DNA from: Hexactinellida sp. DTS-2022
Taxonomy: Eukaryota; Porifera; Hexactinellida
NCBI GenBank assembly: GCA_028753945.1
Contig: JAPNXP010000018.1
Span: 2,419,643 to 2,483,642 of the forward strand
Length of the DNA: 64,000 nucleotides
Direction: 5' to 3'
Below are positions 44,651 through 56,805 of this stretch, one piece after another. The position numbers were made by a program, and so were the translations under genes. Below the pieces are notes generated by a model. The model saw nothing but the letters and a program-made list of their open reading frames with translations. It did no database searches and was not told where the DNA came from. How positions within the stretch are numbered: position 1 is the stretch's first letter; each line of letters begins with the position of its first letter.

Positions 44651-44810
44651 CAGGCTTCACCTAGATTAATTTCAGCTCGCACACACGCGCCAAAAATACT
44701 CAATTTGTATTATGTCTATGGGGGCATATCTCGATTTCGCGCACCTAGAAAAGTTTCCTTTCAAAATTACGCGCCTTGAGGCGCGCCGCGCACACCTGAA
44801 TGAAACCCTG
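44651..44810. mobile_element. 160-bp MITE with ATGAAACCCTG end
   Basis: Left CAGGCTTCACCTAG, right AATGAAACCCTG. Flanks cttgagag (44643-44650) and gttgagag (44811-44818) form an 8-bp duplication with one mismatch. The interior carries gcgcgccgcgcac-type sequence. Confidence 0.75.
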
Positions 44811-44818
44811 GTTGAGAG

Positions 44819-45654
44819 ATAAATATATTTGGCGCTTGTGTTGATCAAAACGATTAATTAATAAACATTAGTCTAGTACGAGTGAACATTGAATAGAAAG
44901 ATGGTTTTCTAAAGTTATAATTTTTAGAAAAAAGACAGTGTCGACTTTGTGGACGAGCCAACTATTAGAGATCGATGCAACTCAGCTTATCAACAATATC
45001 ATTAACAATACTTTTTGAGAACGTATCTATAAATATGTCGGAATTAAAGGTTAATGTACGGAGTTAATAAACTGAATGCAGTTGATCTCAAATTGACGCA
45101 CAATCAGTTTGTTCATGTTGACCATCTAACTTCAACACCACCAGCGTTCGTTCAGTCGTTCAACGTGAATCCATTAAAAGTCCTGTGTCAGTTCGTTCAA
45201 TTCAAGCTTCAATAAGTTCGTTCGTGAACCTTTCATTCCCTGGAATATGTATTGTCCACTAAGCTCAGATTGATTGCAGTTGAATCATTGACAGATCTCT
45301 ATCGTCTCGAAATTATTTTTGTCCTCTCAGTTGTATTTGTCAAGTAGATTGGACAGTATAGTTGGTACAGCAGTCTTTTTCCAGGGACAATTGGTCTCGT
45401 GATGTCACAACCATCTTCTTTCGGTAAAATATTTGAATGTCTTTTCAACAAATTGAGGTTTTGAATGATAGGAATAAGTATAGTATAGTAAATATTAAAA
45501 ATTTGCTCATTTATTTTGAATAGTTAAATTAATAATTATGGGTGAATTAAAAAATGATCTACAAAAACCTTGGTAAAAGTTTTATACTTAAGTTATACAG
45601 TTAGTTTTGCATCTCATAGACTATTTTATTATTAAAACAGCTTATGGATGATAT
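44819..45654. other. Spacer
   Basis: Nothing recognised beyond short gttcgttc repeats at 45140-45230. Confidence 0.5.
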
Positions 45655-45662
45655 ATAACGTA

Positions 45663-45734
45663 CAGGGGCGGATGGGCCTATGCCCACCTGAATTTGAGTG
45701 TCCCATCAGTTGCACCGCGCTAGCGCCTCCACTG
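45663..45734. mobile_element. 72-bp hAT-like MITE
   Basis: Ends CAGGGGCGGATGGG and CTAGCGCCTCCACTG. Flanks ataacgta (45655-45662) and ataaccta (45735-45742) agree at seven of eight bases. Confidence 0.7.
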
Positions 45735-45987
45735 ATAACCTAATAAAGGAAAAATGTAAATTTAAATATACTAACCAATCCCTCGTCGATAAAAAATAGT
45801 GACTGACATTAACTAATGAATATAATGCTGTGGATTAGGTAATGGAATATTAATAATCATAAAGTAAATATTTAGGGGGGGGGGGGGTTACGGGGAGTGC
45901 TACGCCACTAGATGGTAGTTTGATGAAACTAATCTTTTTAAAATCTTGCAGGACATATTTTAAGTCTTGGAGCATCATTATACAATA

Positions 45988-46480
45988 CAGTCAACTCCGC
46001 TTAATAGGGACACATTTATTTCAGGCCTCGTGTCACAATTAAGTGAAGATCTCAATAAACCGAAACTAGAAGCGATTTTCAACAATTTCAGTTTTAAACC
46101 TGTAATAAAAATTCCTCCACTGCCTGCAGATCCCTGATTATACTCACACCCAAAGTATGAGCCTTAATATTTTGTGGACCGTTTGGAACTATCCGTGAAT
46201 AACAAGGTCATAATCTCTGAGAAATTTCGATTTTACGGAAATCAATAAGAAAATAGACCCTATTTAGATATTTTGTTATACCTTTATCAGAATTGATCAA
46301 GATTATTAGAATTTGTTCTGAACAATTTGAATTTTAATTGGAGGGAGCACCAATTTTGAATCCAATTTGTGGAGGATTTCCCGAAAACCGTGAAATTTTA
46401 GAATTAGCTTCTATGGAAAGAATTGTTTTTTGGGAAATTGTCCCAATTAACCGGTGTCCAAAGTAAGCGGAGTCATAGCA
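45988..46480. mobile_element. ~490-bp pogo/Tigger-like MITE
   Basis: Left end CAGTCAACTCCGCTTAATAG, then gggacac; right end gtgtccaaagtaagcggagt. TA flanks the left end, and TA follows shortly after the damaged right end. No transposase inside. Confidence 0.65.
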
Positions 46481-46647
46481 TACTAAATTAAGGCCTTATA
46501 ATAGAATGATGGTTATACAGGTGTGGAAAGGTGTTCATCTTGACTTACTAAGTAAACAGGAATCTAAATAATTATAAATACATGTAGTAATAAATTAGGG
46601 TATTAAGAGCCAAATTTACGTTTTTAAATTCCTCTACATGCAACCAT

Positions 46648-47340
46648 AGAACAGTGACTTAAAATTGCAGTTGGTATGGCAAAGATATCTGTGTGCACTT
46701 TAGCCTAATAGAATGTAATATTTGCATATGGGTCATCGAAGTTCAGAAACTGATTGGTCACATCAAAATATATATACAGTTCAGACATTGTCTGTTATAA
46801 AGTCATGATGATATACTAAATTTTTTTGAAATTCTGAAATCTACTATATCTTTGGAGTTAGCTCAAAGATGTAGGGTTTTGGAGCGGTCTGCGCTCCAGA
46901 CTGGGATCGAACCGAAGCGATTTAATGGTCTGGACCGGTTCATCTGTCTGGACACATCCTGAATTGGACAAATTATCTGGCTCCAATCGGTTATTATTCA
47001 TTGTTTACTAATAAGTATATACGTATTAAGAAGGACAAACATAAGTGGATATAATTAGCCACTCTACTATGCGGTCTGGAACGGTCCAAATAAAGGATAT
47101 TAGTCTGAACCGTCCATGAAAAAATCAATGACGGTCCGGTCCGGTTCATGAAATAACCGGACTTGTGGACTCTGAGTTACTTTATACTATGAAATAATTA
47201 CATATGGGTCATCGATACCCATGTAATGATTGACATTCAAAAAATGATACACGGCATCAATTGTATTAGTCATGACGTCATGCAAGCATGTGTATTTTTA
47301 AACATTTTGTGGTATCAATTTATTTAACCCCTTAATTCGG
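46648..47340. repeat. Second copy of the CACAGTG-family terminal region
   Basis: Begins aacagtgacttaaaattgc and follows 2291-2660 in order (gatatctgtgtgcactttagc, catatgggtcatcga, gacgtcatgca). It is interrupted by an insertion at 46861-47173. The heptamer is degraded to AACAGTG. The right end is not identified. Confidence 0.7.
46861..47173. mobile_element. ~313-bp insertion with gagtta flanks
   Basis: Absent from the copy at 2291-2660. gagtta occurs on both sides (46855-46860 and 47174-47179). Internally ggagcggtctgcgctcc, ggtctggaccggttcat and ggtccggttcatgaaataac are rich in ccgg. Family unknown. Confidence 0.65.
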
Positions 47341-47586
47341 TATATTGTTAACTCCAATTTATTAGTTTACTCTTGTTTTTCCACTTACGTCTTTCTTTCG
47401 ATGGTTTGATTAGACAAATAATCACTACTTAATGAATTGAGGGGGATTAATTTAGACTAAATAATCCTGATATGATGGACTTCGGATACATCCATGGTCC
47501 AATTTTATCAAGTTGTGAATAGGCTTTTTATAACGAAGGTCAAAACTTTGAACACATTAAAATTGAATGTATATTACAATAATTAC

Positions 47587-47933
47587 TAGGGCTGTACAAA
47601 ACGAATATACCGAATATTCGTTGGAAATGATCGAACGAATATTTATTTGGATGAAACAGATATTCGTTGATTACTTTTGGGCAACAAAATGACGTTTGTT
47701 TAGCTTGGAGATATCGAAAATATAAATTCCTACCTAAAATAGTTGATTATTAGATAACTTGTGTCTAATACACATTGTAACTATTATTAAACTATTGCAA
47801 CACAAATATAAACCTATATTTTATGTATTTTGTGTCTTGGAATTGATAAATGCTAAGTCATCCAAACGAACGAATATTCGTTCGTTAGGAAAAAGATTCG
47901 TTCGTTACATTTCGAATATTCGTTTCAGGCCTA
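47587..47933. mobile_element. 347-bp hAT-like MITE, TAGGGCTG family
   Basis: Ends TAGGGCTGTACAAAACGAATA and AATATTCGTTTCAGGCCTA are inverted repeats. A perfect 8-bp duplication ataattac flanks it (47579-47586 and 47934-47941). Confidence 0.9.
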
Positions 47934-47941
47934 ATAATTAC

Positions 47942-48634
47942 AATTCTCATAAAATTGTTTGGAGAGAAAGCATCGAAATGTCTTATCATTTAATAGGAAG
48001 TTGAGGACGGACTATCAATTGGATCAATTGAGTAAGCTGTAACTATATGTATTCTCGAGATATGACCTCAAGCATTGAAATAACGTTTCCAAAGCAAAAG
48101 AGGAATGTGATAACATTCGATAATTGATACTGAGATATTTTATGTAAAATGACTCCTAGAAGGGTTAGTCACAGGAATTTGTGTAAAAAGCGAAATTGAA
48201 AATTCTACACGTGTTCAAAGTTTTGGCATAATTTTCCTATTAGACAATACAGTGACGTCATTTCGACCAAGTGGTGACTCAAAAATATGCGTCTTGTGCA
48301 CCACCATCTTTATAAAAAACAATTACATAAATAGAAGTACCCAGGATTATTTATTTCGAAGAATAATTACATTGCATATATTTTTGTGACTATACTAACC
48401 AATCCCTGCTCCAGAAAATTGAGTGCCTGGCATTGCCTTATGTATAGAATGCTATGGCTGGAAATAATTATAACAAGCAGGAAATATAAGATGAGTTTTG
48501 ACTGAGAGAATTTGTGTGAGTATGTTGTATCTACGTCGCTTTTTGGGGACAAGGCTATTTACTAATTGGAATTGAATTAATTGAAGTCGATTAAGTTCTG
48601 GAGACTCGGATGTTTCTAAATTCGAAGTGGTATA
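47942..48634. other. Spacer
   Basis: Only chance reading frames. Nothing recognised. Confidence 0.5.
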
Positions 48635-48784
48635 CAGAGTGGCGTCGTGCTTGAATACATTATTGGGGGGCACAGAGTGTCGTAGTTAGTGACCAGATCA
48701 ATGTTTTTCGGGACAAGCCTCTAAAAAATGGGGGGCACAGGAAATTTTGGGGGAGGCCCGGGCCCATAGAGCACGACGCCACTG
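48635..48784. mobile_element. 150-bp hAT-like MITE
   Basis: Ends CAGAGTGGCGTCGTGCT and AGCACGACGCCACTG are inverted repeats. ggtata occurs on both sides but is not perfectly placed for an 8-bp duplication. Confidence 0.75.
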
Positions 48785-49788
48785 GGTATACATAATATTG
48801 ATGGCCTGTTGGATGTGAGCTTTCCCTGAATATACATGGGAGGCAGTAGTTGAGTCAGATTTCTTAAATGAATAGCAGTGATGAGGCGAAAAATACAGTT
48901 CATTCAGAAAAGACTCAAGATGTCGAATATCAGTGAGGCAACTTAACGAAAGTGACAATGTCTCATTTTACAAAATATAAATATGGAAAGATCGAATTTA
49001 CTAACAAATAAACATCAAAGAGGATACGAGAATTCTCAAAATTAGGACGCATAAAAATTGACCTACGGTATGTTCATTTGGGTACCATAATGACCAAATT
49101 TTAGGTAAATAAATAGATTATAATTTAACTAGAAGATCTTGGAAACTTGTAATCTTGAACTTGGCTTTCTCTTCAGTATCAGTTTTCAAGCTAAGTATCA
49201 AAGCTTCATTGAGTAATTCAACTTCTTAAGAGTAGAGAGATAGGCGACTGAGCATTGTTGCAGATTGAGAATACTAAGAGGGACATCCTGATAGAAAAAC
49301 TGGTACAGCACCATGTTTCAGCTTGGGGTTCAGTCTTGGAATTTCCTCAAAAGTACAGTATCGATTCGGGACCCGGTGTGTGACTCAGGGGTTTGCATAT
49401 ATCATTTCGATGATTTTTATCTAAATCAAATCAATGATTTATGATTGAACTTTGGGTTTTATACAAAGATTCGATGATTAATTTTTTCGATCTAATTTTT
49501 CGAATGATTTGATTTGATTGCTTTGTCCATAGCTTACTCAATATCAGGCCTAACAGTAACCTTGAAATTATGGACTAGGGATGAACTAATAGATGGAAAT
49601 ATTTAACTAACCACAATATTGTAACCCATATTTCTATTTATAATGAGCACATTTTTTTGTTACAACTACCCCACTACATAATAAGTTTAAATTTTTATTG
49701 ATTATTAGCCCCTCTTTATATGTATTTTGTCATTTTCATGTTCACTTACTGTTCATATTCAATTCTAACTATTAGATTCGTGTACATT
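48785..49788. other. Spacer upstream of THAP remnant A
   Basis: Nothing recognised. A TATA-like or splice context for the downstream gene cannot be claimed. Confidence 0.5.
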
Positions 49789-50370
49789 ATGCCCAACAGT
49801 GGCTCAACCCCGAATGCAGAAGTAACTACAGCCTAGATGAGCGAGTTCCTATAATCAGGATGTCTGAACATCCACCAGAACTCAGACAAGCTTGGATACG
49901 GGCTCTTCAACGTGAGAATATTGATAACCTCAAGGTAGTTAACGTGGGCGTGAAGGATTTTCGGGAAGATGTCGAAGTTTCTCACAAGGTTTCCAATGGA
50001 GACGGAACTTTCACTGAAATACCTCGTGCCAAGCCCAAGGTGAGTGACAGCACAGTTCCCTGCTTGCTTCCTGGTTGTCCATCCTACTATTCTTCAACCT
50101 CAACAACCAAACGGACTCTCTTGTCGTATGACGCAAATGAAGAAGAATTGATGAATCAGACACTACAGCTTAGAATACTATCTGAGAGTGAGGAGAAACA
50201 TAAATACATCATCAGAAATTGACAGGATCTAAAAGCTAGTTAATCTTGAATGCATTACCTGATAATTGTTTAGTATGGCATCCAGATACCCATAATACTA
50301 GGTTCATTCAACCCAACATGGTTGATAGGACTGTTTCTGTCGATTTATATCAGGAAGAAATTAATTTTTA
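49789..50370 (+). pseudogene. THAP remnant A (P-element-type transposase, N-terminal part)
   Basis: The ATG at 49789 opens a THAP-like start, but a one-base shift at about 49816 is needed to continue into CRSNYSLDERVPIIR. From 49860 the frame runs through LRQAWIRALQRENIDNLK and VPCLLPGCPSYYSS to a stop at 50222. Beyond it LPDNCLVWHPDTHNTRFI follows in a shifted frame. The VPCxxPGCPSYxS block is shared with the other four THAP remnants. Three of the four zinc ligands of the THAP finger are substituted (first Cys to Gly, and C-x2-H to G-x2-D). The DNA-binding fold is therefore lost although the downstream frame is open. No catalytic domain follows. Confidence 0.65.
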
Positions 50371-51148
50371 ATCTGTATCCGCCTGGTTCCATGGATAGTG
50401 TATTCCCCTTTCGGTAAATTCAATTAATGAGATTCGACAAATTGAATCTATACTGCATGAAATCTCCATAAAAAATGTCTCTGATTCTAGTTGCATCTCA
50501 CATTGATACCATATTCCTCTTGCCAAAAAATATTTAAAGAATGTTGTTGATGATTTAGCGTGAATCGACGTACCTACATACAATTCTTCAGAATTAGCTA
50601 AGCTTCAATTTATCCTTTGTCAATTAGATAGTAATACATTTATTCTTAAAAACAGGCGAAGATACAATATAATTACACAATTTATGTCCATTAAGACTCA
50701 TCTATTAGCCAAATAATATACGCCAGTGTGATGTAGATTGCTAAAAAACAATTAAGATCAAAATACTGATTTAAATACTGATTTCGAGGTCCTTAGGAAT
50801 GTAGTTTTGTGGTTAGGGACTATTTATGATGACGGTAGCATTATTTCTAATCATTAGATATATCCAAATACCTCGACATTTTAATTCATATTTTATACTG
50901 TAATCCTATAATTTGTAGAAAGTGCAACTATATAGCATATTATTTCTCTATATTAGAAGTTCAACTTCAGCATGAAATTAGTATTAATTTAGAGCAAATA
51001 CAATTATAATATTGCTAAAGTAAACATAGATGGACCATTTAAACAAGTTCATAATAGATTATTGTTAAGTTTGTTAGCCTTAAATTATTCTACTTGATCT
51101 TTACGCCTAGTTTCATTGATATCCCTTGAAAGTCCAGTTAGGTAGAGG
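50371..51148. other. Spacer between THAP remnant A and R1 arm
   Basis: AT-rich. A few residues of further THAP-gene-like coding may persist just after 50370, but I cannot support them. Confidence 0.4.
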
Positions 51149-51373
51149 CGTGACCTTCGTTATATATGGCCTTACTACTGAGTAGATTTTGCTGGACCAT
51201 GGATTACATAAAGGCTATTGATTATTAGCAAACATATCTTTATCTCAATAGCTAGTAATGACAGACCTGAGAAATGCATTATAATTATATAGGAAGTTAG
51301 GAACATGATATAAAGTACAATACATAACACCCTTTATAATTGTGATATATCACTATTTTGCTACGTAATCGCC
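51149..51373. mobile_element. R1 left arm
   Basis: Starts CGTGACCTTCGTTATATATGG and follows the R1 arm for about 225 bp to ctacgtaatcgcc, where similarity stops abruptly. The inverted counterpart is the right arm at 56577-56639 plus 61302-61747. The THAP genes B, C and D lie between these arms. Confidence 0.8.
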
Positions 51374-51439
51374 GAAATTACACAAAGAAGTTGGAAATCA
51401 ACATCATTCACAATCTTGATACAATAAACTATTCCTTCA

Positions 51440-52518
51440 CACATGATCTGTTTTGATAACTTTACAATTGATATCGCTTTAGTATATAAGGAATTAATTT
51501 TTTAAGAGATACAACTATGAAGTATAGAATACGCTTAAACATCTCAAGAATATCGTTACAATGATCTCGGACATCAAATTGCACTTTATGTTGAAGATGC
51601 ATTTCGTCTAAGAGAAGTACGACATCATTCCCACAAACCCCTTCATCTTGAAGTAAACAAAGTGCACTGATACTGTCAATATACTCTGATTTAATATCAC
51701 GGAATAGTCGTTTACTAGGTAAGGGGATGTGCTGATGTAAAATCTATATGCGGCATGGGAAGTGCAACTTATTGGGAGAGCGAATCTAATAACATGTGAA
51801 GAATATTTAGAAGACTTAGGGTGGTAACTACAAAGATGCAAGAGTTCTTTAACAGGCTCAAAATAAAAATGATTCTTAAAGTTTCTGCAATAGTTTGGTG
51901 AATTGGTGAGCATGTATAAAGATGTAATTTAGAGTTCGCTTATTTTATTTGGCAATATTATCTGGCAGTGGTATTGAAGATCTTAGAAAACTTAGCTTAA
52001 CATGCAAGTCACTAGTAATGTGAATGCATTCTTTAACCTGAGCTATTCCTGAATCGATTTCGACGTGATATCCAGTGGCACCACTTTCAGTTAACAATGA
52101 GTGAAATTTTGATATTACATTGCGGTGTTAATTTATTTTACAACGTCCTCAATATCAGCACACCTAAATTGATCTCAGAATAGAAGAAGTTGGTCAGACT
52201 GTACAACACGTTTAGACGGTGGTTTTCTGATAGATTTAGGAACCGTAGCTTGGCTTTGAGGAATTTAGGAATGATGAATAGTTGGTAAAGGATTAATTGA
52301 CATAATGGGTCTAGTTTTGTATAAATGACGTAGAATGTACTTAGATTCGAACTTCGAAGTGATCGACACAAATTTTTTAAGAAGAAGTAACAGAAACGGT
52401 TAATAAATTGTATCCATCTTTGTCTGAGATCAGTATTGGAAGGAAATCAAAACATTGGTCTCACAGGTACATCAGTATAACCAGCACGACACTTGACTAC
52501 AGAACATTTGTGAGGCAT
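51440..52518 (-). pseudogene. THAP remnant B (P-element-type transposase with catalytic start)
   Basis: Read on the minus strand from ATG at 52518: MPHKCSVVKCRAGYTDVPVR, then an in-frame stop, FPSNTDLRQRWIQFINR, and in a shifted frame ICVDHFEV. Together these give the THAP C-x4-C and C-x2-H ligands, all four present. Several hundred bases further on, the frame near 51600 reads VVLLLDEMHLQHKVQFDV followed by FIVVSLKKLIPYIL. That is the RNase H-like start of P-element/THAP9-type transposases, where the Asp of LLDEMHL is catalytic. Frameshifts and stops separate the pieces, and the region from 51700 to 52100 is poorly preserved. It abuts the R1 left arm. Confidence 0.65.
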
Positions 52519-52587
52519 TATCTAATTTTCAAAACGAAATAAGAAAATTAGTAAATGAGTCCCAATGGAGACGAAACATATATAATC

Positions 52588-52650
52588 AGGGTGTTATCCA
52601 GGCGTGCTGGGCGCGCCTAAAGGAGCGTAATTTGGCAGGATTTTTTTCTA
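52588..52650. repeat. Short dispersed repeat shared with 28146-28215
   Basis: Shares gtgctgggcg, ctaaaggagcgtaa and ttggcaggattttt with the other copy. Extent and type are unknown. Confidence 0.65.
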
Positions 52651-52654
52651 TGCC

Positions 52655-52725
52655 GTGACCTACGTAATATAAGGTCATGGTACAGGATGTTAAATTTGGA
52701 CTATGGATATGTCACCGTGCCGGAT
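52655..52725. repeat. R1-type terminus
   Basis: ccgtgacctacgtaatataa followed by ggactatggat resembles the R1 start (tgacctacg form as at 30246). It lies about 780 bp upstream of THAP gene C on the same strand and may be the left end of that element. Confidence 0.45.
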
Positions 52726-53435
52726 TTAAAAAGCACAAAATCAATTCAATAGTTTATTTGATTGGTATATCATTAGACTGTAGTTTCTTTATGAAGCGTA
52801 AAACTATTAGAACAGATATACGTATGTACAGTTGCATGTTCTGTACGTAACACAATCAACTAGGAAAGGACTATTAGAAACAGATAATTATTATATACTA
52901 TTTTAACTCAATTTGAACTTCTTTAATTTCCTACAATTTTCGCTTCTTGACAACAATACTGAAATTAGGTTTTTCACTTTGTTAGTAATAATACAGTTGA
53001 TGGTGACTGTTATCAGTTTAGTTAGAATATCCCAATCAAATGTACTGCAATTTTGACAAATTATTCTCCATTCTTCATTACTGTCTAGTTCAATTAGTGT
53101 AAGGGATAGGTGGAATAATTAGATGGTCATTTTCCACTAAAACTCTCTGAATCTTGGTCTGAATAATCACATTCAGCTATAGCATAGCCTACTAAACATA
53201 AGGCCATTTCACTGAGCCAAATGAGCCTGGACCAGGGATAAGATGAAGGCGATTTTCTTATGTACCCATAATGTAAATATAAATATTTGATTAAAACTAC
53301 AATGCTTATCTGGTTTAGAAAAATAGTTAACGAGATTCGTCTGTAAATATTAGCTATCTAACTACAAATTCTCTTTAATTCAATAATACTTTGCCTTTAT
53401 AATGCTAGCTCCTTGTTTATTTATATCCTGAACTC

Positions 53436-55228
53436 ATGCCCAACTCTCATTCTGCTCCCAGATGTGCTACTAGATACTATAGTGATTATAGTGGTGTTGC
53501 AGTATTTCACATTCCTTCTGAGCCGCAAGACATCGTCCATAAGTGGAAACTTTTCTGCATAAAGATGGTGAGTATGTCTTTACTAGTTGGACAAGCTTAA
53601 TTAATTACTTTACCAGTTTTCCTTTAAGCTTAACATCACTTACATACTTTAATTAAGAAATAACTTATATATAGACCGTCTATTTCTAGACCAGGTTTTC
53701 CTACATATACATTATTAATACCCATAGACGCAGGGCTTTTGGTCTATAGAATTTATAGACGGTCGACAAATTTTTGGCTTATTTGTATGGGCTTTTTTTA
53801 TAGACCGTCTCATATAAGGATGCTCTTTAATTAATCATACGTAATTATGTAATTAAATGCTAGATCTTCACACACTGAAAACATTTTCGTTTGTGCTTAT
53901 AACACTTTGATCCTGATGATATCATTGACACACAAACTAATCTTGACAATGATGGCCAAACGAAGATACGACAGAAGATATGAAGAAAGGCGCAGTACCT
54001 AAATACCTTCCTGGTGGCCTGATCGTCTTATTGATCACACTATCAAGTATCAGTGGCTTGATAGAGACAGATGGAGCATGATTTACAGAAAAGTTTTGTA
54101 TTTTAACATGTTGTATGTTATTGTATAAAGTTGATGAAACAGAGTGTTGACTTGACGAAGAAGAACAGAGAAAATTCATTGTCTCTAAATCATCTGACAT
54201 TATGATCCCCAAGGATTGTTTTTTGGCACCTTGATACCACATTTATATTGTCAATATGACATCAAATACAGTAGTCATTTCAGTTTCTTCAAGTTAAAGT
54301 GTGTTCTAATTGTGGAACCCTTGCGAATCTCTCAATCAGCTGTTTGTTTGAAAACCGATAGATATGGACATTTGATTGATTATTCAACACTCTTGGAAAG
54401 GAGTTCGTCTCAAGTACCGAAATTACATAATGATGCCAGATTTAGCTGAATGTATACTCTAGTTCGTTGGTTAGAGTCTGGGGAAGCTTACCAGTTCATA
54501 GGAAAATTAACAGTTCAAACTTTCACGAGTTTATACCATTCAAGAATTGCACTGCCTAAACTTGTAATATAGTAACCGGCGAATGTGGAATTACTTAAAT
54601 ATTGTCATCATTTATACAAATTGATCTTATTGAACACCATTTTGGATTATACAAACAGATGTAAAACTACAATGTATTGGTTTGTCAAGTCCTGGAAAAT
54701 GAGAGGGCACTTAAACAGTCTAATATTCTCAAGTTGTATAATAGGAAATATCATGTCCATAAAGATAGAGATTCGTTTAAGGAATTTATCAGCAGCTTCG
54801 AAACCCATGAAGATTATCTTTATCGCAGCTATCCGGAGGATTGTGATTCCACACATAATGTCTGTGGCCACTCTTTTGAAGTTTTTCCTGAATTCATACA
54901 CAATACAACCTCTAGCTTTTATCGGAGGATATGCTGCCTTTCTTATTAAGGAAATTGTCTAAAATCTCAGATTTGTACCCCGATTGTTGTTCAGACTCAC
55001 TGAAAATATACGGAATTGAATGGAAATTGAAGACCCGAATTTTAACTTTGCCTTTTGATTGGCCTTTTTGATCGTGGCTGCTTAAAATGGCCATTCCAAT
55101 TACGTGCTAAATGCGGTGTTTACACCTTTGATAGTGTTTACAATTATGTTTTCAATCGGATTCAAGCAACTGCCCTCCTAAAACTCGATAGTGAAAAAAG
55201 TGCGAAGACTTCGTTAATGAGTGTATAG
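53436..55228 (+). pseudogene. THAP remnant C (P-element-type transposase, both ends preserved)
   Basis: Exon 1 starts at ATG 53436 (MPNSHSAPRCATRYYS, then FHIPSEPQDIVHKWKLF) and ends ATG|GTGAGT at 53567-53568, a good splice donor. The next recognisable piece (about 53890-54050) reads HFDPDDIIDTQTNLDND and KGAVPKYLPGG, the second half of the THAP region. After a poorly preserved middle, about 54890-55228 reads LAFIGGYAAFLIKEI and, in another frame, LFDRGCLKWPFQLRAKCG with FDSVYNYVFNRIQ. This is the typical C-terminal part of P-element/THAP9-type transposases (the GY and RGGLxxP blocks). The first THAP Cys is His, and a stop lies in the C-x2-H motif. It is an old copy, but it is the longest of the five. 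Confidence 0.65.
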
Positions 55229-55619
55229 ATTGCTTAGTACAGAAGGAAAATCAATTTATTACTTTAAATTTTAACAACAGTAGCCAATTGTTACTTAACA
55301 TCAACAAGGCAAAGAACCATATTGTATTATTGTTCCTACTACCTGCCCCAAAGAAAATCATGAGAGATTCCTCTAAATATTTGCTTAGTTTTCATAATTA
55401 TACTATCTAGTTTGCATGTAATAATAATACTTGAGCTTGAATTTATGTTGGGAGACAACTATGACCCATATATAAAACTTTGATATGTGTAGTTGATATA
55501 ATGAGTATAGTATTAATCAAGTAATTGGTTACAGTTAGAAAAATAAAACGCCTTATCTTATCCCAGGTCCAAAGCAGTAAAATGGCCTTTATATAGTAGG
55601 CTATGGCTATAGCTAATTT

Positions 55620-56412
55620 TATTTGAGCTGCTGCTTCATGGACATATGTATCCAATTGATTTGTAATCGGATCTTCCGCTGTTGTTAATTGAAAACTTGT
55701 TATTTCGTTGAGGAGTTCGATTTGTCTGGTGTCGCTGATGGTATTGACGCTAAGAGAAACAGTAACGCTACCACGTTTAGCCCTAACGTAGAGTGAAGAA
55801 TCAATTGTCATCGAAGAATTTAGTCCCAATTGTTCTATGAAGTATGTTGGCTTAAGAAAATATACATAGTTCGAGTTAGAATTCCACTGTATCTAATCCT
55901 CGGGCAGAGGAAGTAAATTGATTTTTACTTTAAGTTGCTCATATGAGTCGATTGTATAAGTTAGTTGATCTGTAGCGTGTTGCTCTAGACTCTGTCTGAT
56001 CGATTTTTCAAATAATTCAGCTTCCTTCTCATCGCGAGAGTAACGAACTAGTTTTGTTTGAATTGAAATAAGGTAAGATGGACAGTTAGGATAAATGCAT
56101 GGTACCGCATCATCAGATAATTTGCATCTTATACGAGGTATACTACGATAGGTACAGTCAGGCTGCAAGACGTTATAACTTCTAATGGTATCTTCTTAAC
56201 GAAAATGCTTTACACAAACAACACACTCTGACTTAAAGTTTACACATCTTTAAGTCAGATATATTTTCACGAAGAATCGCTCATAGCCATGCATACACAC
56301 GCTCTGGAAGACTAGTGTGCGGTGTAAATACAGGAACGTGAGGTAGACAAGGAACATGGGCGAATCTGTAATTGCTTGTACAACCGGGCACTGAACATTT
56401 GTTAGGCAGATT
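55620..56412 (-). pseudogene. THAP remnant D (minus strand)
   Basis: From 56412 downward: LPNKCSVPGCTSNYRFAHVP (ATG changed to CTG), then LPERVYAWL with a stop, ILRENISDLK, and a degraded C-x2-H (CLCKAF). The next frame (56168-55893) contains AVPCIYPNCPSYLI. One TAG separates it from the same-frame continuation FLKPTYFIEQLGLNSSMTID and on to about 55620. THAP ligands are partly lost. It shares its layout with A and E. No catalytic block is seen downstream. Confidence 0.6.
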
Positions 56413-56576
56413 ATATAATATATTGATTAGCTTAGGGATGGATCCAGCCATAGGCGTAAACGTTCCCCAAATTATTATAATCTCCCCGGGCGAGTTAGCG
56501 ATACTTGGCTGTTTTGATCCATCGTCAATATGGCTTTTAGACGATCTCTGAGAGTAGCTTGGACACTAACAAGCGT

Positions 56577-56639
56577 CAAGGCCTAGAAATGTATTATTAA
56601 TGAATAGGAAGTTACCTATTGCGGATATATCAGTACTAG
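56577..56639. repeat. R1 right arm, 5' piece
   Basis: gcctagaaatgtattattaa through atatcagtactag matches the R1 arm at 38213-38272. The match resumes at 61302 on the far side of the Gypsy element. Confidence 0.85.
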
Positions 56640-56805
56640 TGTCATGGATTATATAACTTGTAGGCATTTCCATGCAACCACAATAGCAATAGTCACTCCC
56701 TAATAAACGTGTGTTAATATTATGTAGTTAGTTAGTATTCTCAATTGTACTTCTACCGAAATTAAAGTTTACTTCTTATACAGTTGTAAGAGTTCGTTCG
56801 TCACA
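56640..56805 (+). repeat. 5' LTR (166 bp)
   Basis: Starts TGTCATGGATTATATAACT and ends GTTCGTTCGTCACA. Very short for a Gypsy LTR. ggattatataact near its start could act as a TATA-like element. It should contain the promoter; the start site cannot be placed by eye. Confidence 0.95.

Noticed and set aside
45870..45900. G-run as a possible structured element
   Set aside because: A simple homopolymer run; several occur in this window, mostly inside MITEs.
47759..48004. 81-codon plus-strand frame
   Set aside because: Runs across the end of a hAT MITE.
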